A stretch of 8,254 nt of DNA from DASRHY01 sp046765875. Its GTDB lineage: Bacteria; Actinomycetota; Actinomycetes; Propionibacteriales; Kribbellaceae. Positions 5,046 to 8,254 of the stretch are shown in pieces. Under the pieces are notes generated by a model that had not been told where the DNA came from, searched no databases, and saw nothing but the letters and a program-made list of their open reading frames with translations. How positions within the stretch are numbered: position 1 is the first letter of the stretch; every line of letters begins with the position of its first letter. The position numbers were made by a program, and so were the translations under genes. The DNA lies in assembly GCA_046765875.1 (NCBI GenBank), contig JBKPSJ010000361.1, positions 1 through 8,254 of the forward strand. Direction: 5' to 3'.

Positions 5046-6419
5046 GTGCGCAGCAGGGTCACGAGGAACTTGAGGATTGCGCTGGGCCTGTCGGTCGCAG
5101 CTGGGCTGGCCGTATCCGGCTGCAGCGGCGCCGGTGGTGGTGGCGGCGGTGGCGGCGGGGGCGGTGGTGCGAAGTCGATCAACGTGCTGATGGTCGGCAA
5201 CCCTCAGATGGTCGACATCCAGCAGCTCACCGCCGACTCGTTCACCAAGGACACCGGCATCAAGGTCAACTACACGGTGCTGCCGGAGAACGAGCTCCGT
5301 GACAAGGTCACCCAGGACGTCGCCACCGGCGCCGGTCAGTATGACGTGGCGACGGTCGGGGCGTATGAGGTGCCTATCTGGTCGAAGAACGGCTGGTTGC
5401 ATGAGCTGGGCTCGTATGCCGATGGCGACGCCAATTTCGATAAGGCCGACCTGCTCAAGCCGATGGTGCAGTCCCTGTCGGGTGAGGACGGCAAGTTGTA
5501 CGGGCTTCCGTTCTACGGGGAGTCCTCGTTCCTGATGTATCGCAAGGACATCTTCCAGCAGAAGGGCATCACGATGCCCGAGCGTCCGACCTGGCAGCAG
5601 GTCGCCGACATGGCCGCGAAGGTCGACGGCGCGGCTCCGGGGATGAAGGGGATCTGCCTGCGTGGTCTGCCCGGTTGGGGTGAGCAGGGTGCGGCGTTGA
5701 CCACAGTGGTCAATACCTTCGGGGGTACCTGGTTCACCAAGGATTGGCAGGCGCAGGTGAACGCACCGGAGTTCACCGCGGCGACCAACTTCTATGTCAA
5801 TCTGGTTCGCAAGCACGGTGAGCCGGGTGCGTCGCAGGCCGGGTTCACCGAGTGTCTGAACGCGATGAGCCAGAGCAAGGTGGCGATGTGGTACGACGCG
5901 ACGTCGGCGGCCGGCTCGCTGGAGGACCCGAAGGTGAGCAAGGTGGTCGGCAAGGTCGGCTACGTCTACGCCCCGGTGGACAAGACAAAGGTCTCGGGTT
6001 GGCTGTGGACGTGGGCGTGGGTGATGCCGAAGACCACGAAGAAGTCTGACGACGCGTCGAAGTTCATGTTGTGGGCGTCCAGCAAGGACTACGAGAAGCT
6101 GGTCGGGCAGAAGCTGGGCTGGGCCCGGGTCCCGGCCGGTAAGCGGGCCAGCACCTACGAGATCCCGGAGTACAAGAGCGCTTCGGCCGCATTCGGGCAG
6201 ATAACGCTGAAGTCGATCGAAGAGGTCGACCCGACCAACCCCGGCTTGCAGCCGCGACCCACGATCGGCATCCAGTTCGTCGCCATCCCCGAGTTCCAGG
6301 ACCTGGGCACCAAGGTCACCCAGGACATCGGCGCGGCGATCGCCGGCCGAGGCACGGTCGCGCAGGCGCTGGCCAACGGCCAGAAGCTGGCCGAGGGCGT
6401 GGCCGGCAAGCACAAGTAG
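5046..6419 (+). CDS. smoE: Sugar ABC transporter solute-binding lipoprotein, sorbitol/mannitol (SmoE-like) class
   Basis: A 457-residue extracellular lipoprotein that captures sugar for the two downstream permeases. I chose GTG 5046 because AGGAGG (5035-5040) lies 5 nt upstream and it gives a proper signal peptide: MRSRVTRNLR, a hydrophobic core, and lipobox VSGC with lipidated Cys26. The ATG at 4986 would add 20 residues ahead of the signal. After the cysteine comes a run of 12 glycines (30-41), then the family 1 binding fold from INVLMVGNP. Regions resembling polyol-binding proteins include GQYDVATVGAYEVPIWSKNGW, YGLPFYGESSFLMYRKDIF, ICLRGLPGWGEQ, MWYDATSAAGSLEDP and GIQFVAIPEFQDLGT. The SmoE assignment is from remembered family resemblance, and the actual ligand is unproven. 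It is the first gene of the importer operon, under the palindrome-flanked promoter. No ATPase gene is seen; such importers often share a remote MsiK-type ATPase. Confidence 0.92.
   Translation: MRSRVTRNLRIALGLSVAAGLAVSGCSGAGGGGGGGGGGGGAKSINVLMVGNPQMVDIQQLTADSFTKDTGIKVNYTVLPENELRDKVTQDVATGAGQYDVATVGAYEVPIWSKNGWLHELGSYADGDANFDKADLLKPMVQSLSGEDGKLYGLPFYGESSFLMYRKDIFQQKGITMPERPTWQQVADMAAKVDGAAPGMKGICLRGLPGWGEQGAALTTVVNTFGGTWFTKDWQAQVNAPEFTAATNFYVNLVRKHGEPGASQAGFTECLNAMSQSKVAMWYDATSAAGSLEDPKVSKVVGKVGYVYAPVDKTKVSGWLWTWAWVMPKTTKKSDDASKFMLWASSKDYEKLVGQKLGWARVPAGKRASTYEIPEYKSASAAFGQITLKSIEEVDPTNPGLQPRPTIGIQFVAIPEFQDLGTKVTQDIGAAIAGRGTVAQALANGQKLAEGVAGKHK
5133..5168 (+). repeat. GGN codon run encoding 12 consecutive glycines
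   Basis: Twelve successive GGN codons (GGT, GGC and GGG mixed) follow Cys26-Ser-Gly-Ala and precede Ala-Lys-Ser. They form a flexible tether between the lipid anchor and the binding domain. The mixed third bases mean it is not a pure DNA microsatellite, but it could still vary in length. Confidence 0.9.
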
Positions 6420-6426
6420 ACCCGTC

Positions 6427-6456
6427 CGGGGCGGGCCATGACGCCGGCCCGCCCCG
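6427..6456 (+). promoter_or_regulatory. Strong GC hairpin between binding-protein and permease genes
   Basis: An 11-bp perfect stem pairs 6427-6437 (CGGGGCGGGCC) with 6446-6456 (GGCCCGCCCCG) around the loop ATGACGCC, beginning 7 nt after the stop codon. No T run follows, so complete intrinsic termination is unlikely. Such hairpins often protect the 3' end of binding-protein mRNA or give partial termination, so that binding protein outnumbers permeases (general knowledge; the role here is inferred). Confidence 0.7.
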
Positions 6457-6479
6457 CCTCGGGACCTCGGCGCGTGTGA

Positions 6480-6503
6480 GGTCTCGGACCTGGTCTCGGA
6501 CCT
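6480..6503 (+). repeat. Perfect 12-bp tandem duplication next to the permease ribosome binding site
   Basis: GGTCTCGGACCT occurs twice with no gap (6480-6491 and 6492-6503), directly before the GGAGGA ribosome binding site (6504-6509). Each unit is itself a small inverted repeat, GGTC-TCG-GACC. The first extends to AGGTC/GACCT (6479-6491). Confidence 0.9.
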
Positions 6504-6512
6504 GGAGGAATC

Positions 6513-7493
6513 ATGACTGCTCTGGCGACTGGGGCGGAGCTGACCGCACCCAAGAACGAGCCTCGCACCACCCGTGAGAAATGGACTCGCCGGGGTCCGC
6601 TGCTGCCCGCGCTGATCTTCGCGGTCATCGTCACCCAGATCCCCTTCCTGGTGACGATCGCGATCTCGTTCCTGAACTGGAACATCCTGCAACCGGGGAC
6701 GAAGAACTTCCTGGGTCTGGGGCAGTACCAGTCGTTCGCGGGCCTGGACAACTACGTCACGGTGTTCACCGATGCCCGGCTGCGCAAGGCGGTCGGCAAC
6801 ACCGTGGTGCTGACGGTGTCGGTGGTCGTTGCCAGCACCATCCTCGGTTTGCTGCTGGCGATCCTGCTGGACAAGAAGTTCCCCGGGCGCGGGCTGGCCC
6901 GGACCCTGCTGATCGCCCCGTTCCTGGTGATGCCGGTGGCGGCCGCACTGCTGTGGAAGCATGCGCTGTACAACCCCGACTACGGCCTGTTCAACGGGGT
7001 CCTGAACTGGATCTGGCAGCTGTTCGGCGCCGAACAGGGTCCCACGATCGACTGGATATCGCGCTGGCCGATGCCGTCGGTGATCGTGGTGCTGGTGTGG
7101 GAGTGGACGCCGTTCATGATGCTGATCTTGCTGGCCGGCCTGCAGTCCCAGCCCGGTGACATACTCGAGGCCGCCAAGATCGACCGTGCGAGCAGCTTCC
7201 AGACCTTCCGGTTCATCACGCTGCCGCACCTTCGTCAGTACATCGAGCTGTCCGCGCTGCTCGGCTCGATCTACGTCCTGCAGACCTTCGACGCGATCTA
7301 CACGATCACCCAGGGCGGCCCGGGTGCCGCGACCACCAACCTGCCGTACGAGATCTACCTGACGATGTTCCGCAAGTACGAGTACGGCGAGGCGGCGGCC
7401 GCCGGTGTGGTCGTGGTCATCGCGACCATCATCGTCGCCACCTTCGCGCTGCGGACCATCTCGTCGCTCTTCAAGGAGGAGGTCGCCCGATGA
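6513..7493 (+). CDS. smoF: Sugar ABC transporter permease, MalF/SmoF type
   Basis: A 326-residue inner-membrane permease, one half of the translocation channel. ATG 6513 follows GGAGGA (6504-6509). Hydrophobic segments are seen at about 30-54, 94-118, 131-149, 187-210, 246-262 and 297-316, as expected for six-helix MalF-like proteins without the large periplasmic insert. The ATPase-contact EAA loop is EAAKIDRASSFQTFRFITLP (219-238). The normally conserved glycine of EAAxxDG is Arg225 (codon CGT, 7185-7187), an oddity because the neighbouring permease keeps it. TQGGPGAATTNLPYEIY (266-282) is characteristic of sugar permeases, especially polyol ones. Translation of the next gene starts within this stop codon. 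SmoF is used for family resemblance only. Confidence 0.92.
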   Translation: MTALATGAELTAPKNEPRTTREKWTRRGPLLPALIFAVIVTQIPFLVTIAISFLNWNILQPGTKNFLGLGQYQSFAGLDNYVTVFTDARLRKAVGNTVVLTVSVVVASTILGLLLAILLDKKFPGRGLARTLLIAPFLVMPVAAALLWKHALYNPDYGLFNGVLNWIWQLFGAEQGPTIDWISRWPMPSVIVVLVWEWTPFMMLILLAGLQSQPGDILEAAKIDRASSFQTFRFITLPHLRQYIELSALLGSIYVLQTFDAIYTITQGGPGAATTNLPYEIYLTMFRKYEYGEAAAAGVVVVIATIIVATFALRTISSLFKEEVAR

Positions 7494-8254
7494 CGACCGT
7501 GGTAGATAAGACCTCGACGAGCGAGACGCGGACCCCACCGCGTGGTTCCCGGAGACGTCGGGTCGAGCCGGGACGACGCCGCTTCTCCTGGTGGGGACTG
7601 GTCACCTGGATTGTGACGTTGTTCTTCTTCGCACCCGTGGCGTGGATGGTGCTCACCTCGCTGCACAACGAGTCCGACGCGGCGACCAACCCGCCGTCGG
7701 TGTTCGCGCCACTCACCTTCGACAATTACTCAGCGTTGTTCCACCGGGATATCGCGCCGTTCCTGATCAACTCCGCCACCGCCAGCATCGTGTCCACGAT
7801 CCTGGTCCTGATGCTCGCCGTGCCGGCCGCGTACGCGCTGTCGATCAAGCCGGTCGAGAAGTGGACCGACGTGATGTTCTTCTTCCTGTCGACCAAGTTC
7901 CTGCCGCTGATCGCCGCGCTGCTGCCGATCTACCTGATCGTCAAGAAGGCCGGGATGCTCGACAACATCTTCACCCTGGTCATCTTGTACACGTCGATGA
8001 ACCTGCCGATCGCGGTGTGGATGATGCGCTCGTTCCTCGCCGAGGTGCCGTTCGAGATACTCGAGGCGGCTCAGGTCGACGGTGCCGGATTCGTGCGCAC
8101 GCTGGTGTCGATCATCGCGCCGATCAGCGCGCCCGGGATCGCGGCCACCAGCCTGATCTGCTTCATCTTCAGCTGGAACGAGTTCATGTTCGCGGTGAAC
8201 CTCACGGCGGTCAGGGCATCGACGGCGCCGATCTTCCTGGTCGGGTTCATATCC
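7490..8254 (+). CDS. smoG: Sugar ABC transporter permease, MalG/SmoG type (3' end beyond window)
   Basis: The ATG overlaps the preceding stop in ATGA (7490-7493), with AAGGAGGA (7473-7480) just upstream. 255 residues are present, running off the window with no stop. The N-terminus (1-32) is charged and arginine-rich, with RRRRVEPGRRRF facing the cytoplasm. Hydrophobic segments lie at about 35-57, 91-115, 128-151, 159-176 and 215-238. The EAA loop is intact: ILEAAQVDGAGFVRTLVSIIAPISAPG (190-216). The last visible residues, STAPIFLVGFIS, belong to the region before the final helix, so roughly 30-50 residues are missing compared with family lengths of about 280-300. It pairs with the upstream permease. 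A polyol dehydrogenase or sugar kinase gene might follow, as in similar loci (inference). Confidence 0.92.
   Translation, partial: MTTVVDKTSTSETRTPPRGSRRRRVEPGRRRFSWWGLVTWIVTLFFFAPVAWMVLTSLHNESDAATNPPSVFAPLTFDNYSALFHRDIAPFLINSATASIVSTILVLMLAVPAAYALSIKPVEKWTDVMFFFLSTKFLPLIAALLPIYLIVKKAGMLDNIFTLVILYTSMNLPIAVWMMRSFLAEVPFEILEAAQVDGAGFVRTLVSIIAPISAPGIAATSLICFIFSWNEFMFAVNLTAVRASTAPIFLVGFIS

Noticed and set aside
4962..7538. 858-residue open frame on the minus strand opposite the importer genes
   Set aside because: It is antisense to three well-supported transporter genes, and its translation (Arg/Gln/His/Asp-rich) is typical of GC-rich shadow frames.

Overview
The window is high-GC DNA with actinobacterial character: strong G/C third-position bias, a DrrA/DrrB exporter, an EXLDI-family protein, and a SorC-type regulator facing a sugar ABC importer whose binding protein is a lipoprotein. 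I would place it in Actinomycetota, perhaps a soil group such as Propionibacteriales or Streptomyces relatives; the sequence cannot fix the genus. The first 36 bases are not genomic. Positions 3-36 match the Illumina Nextera read-2 transposon adapter, so this is an untrimmed contig end and real genome begins at about 37.

Left module (37-3170, + strand): a possible promoter with a TATACGTATA palindrome, then an EXLDI-family protein of unknown function, a DrrA-like ABC ATPase, a DrrB-like membrane subunit joined by an ATGA overlap, and a PadR-family regulator. This looks like one drug/antibiotic-type efflux operon with one or two local regulators. The PadR gene is damaged at its 3' end. Near 2962-2970 its coding frame breaks off, and a different frame takes over that encodes two membrane-like hydrophobic stretches up to 3170. 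This is either a frameshift or a deletion fusion.

Middle module (3127-4858, - strand): a SorC/DeoR-type sugar-binding transcriptional regulator, followed with an 8-nt overlap by an APH-fold phosphotransferase. The latter meets the PadR remnant tail to tail, with a 44-nt overlap.

Right module (4859-8254): a compact divergent control region with four copies of a GCTCA-N2-TGAGC-type palindrome around a TTGACA promoter. It is followed by a lipoprotein solute-binding protein and two MalF/MalG-type permeases, the last cut by the window end. The binding protein and permeases look like the sorbitol/mannitol (SmoEFG) class. The SorC protein probably represses this importer and itself through the palindromes, with a sugar or sugar phosphate as inducer. 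A strong GC hairpin and a perfect 12-bp tandem duplication lie between the binding-protein gene and the first permease gene and may set their relative expression.

I found no RNA genes, insertion sequences, CRISPR arrays or phage genes. The points most worth a second look are the EXLDI protein as a possible ribbon-helix-helix DNA binder beside its own palindrome, a perfect 12-bp inverted repeat inside its gene, the broken PadR gene, the four-site operator array, and the loss of the conserved EAA-loop glycine in the first permease.
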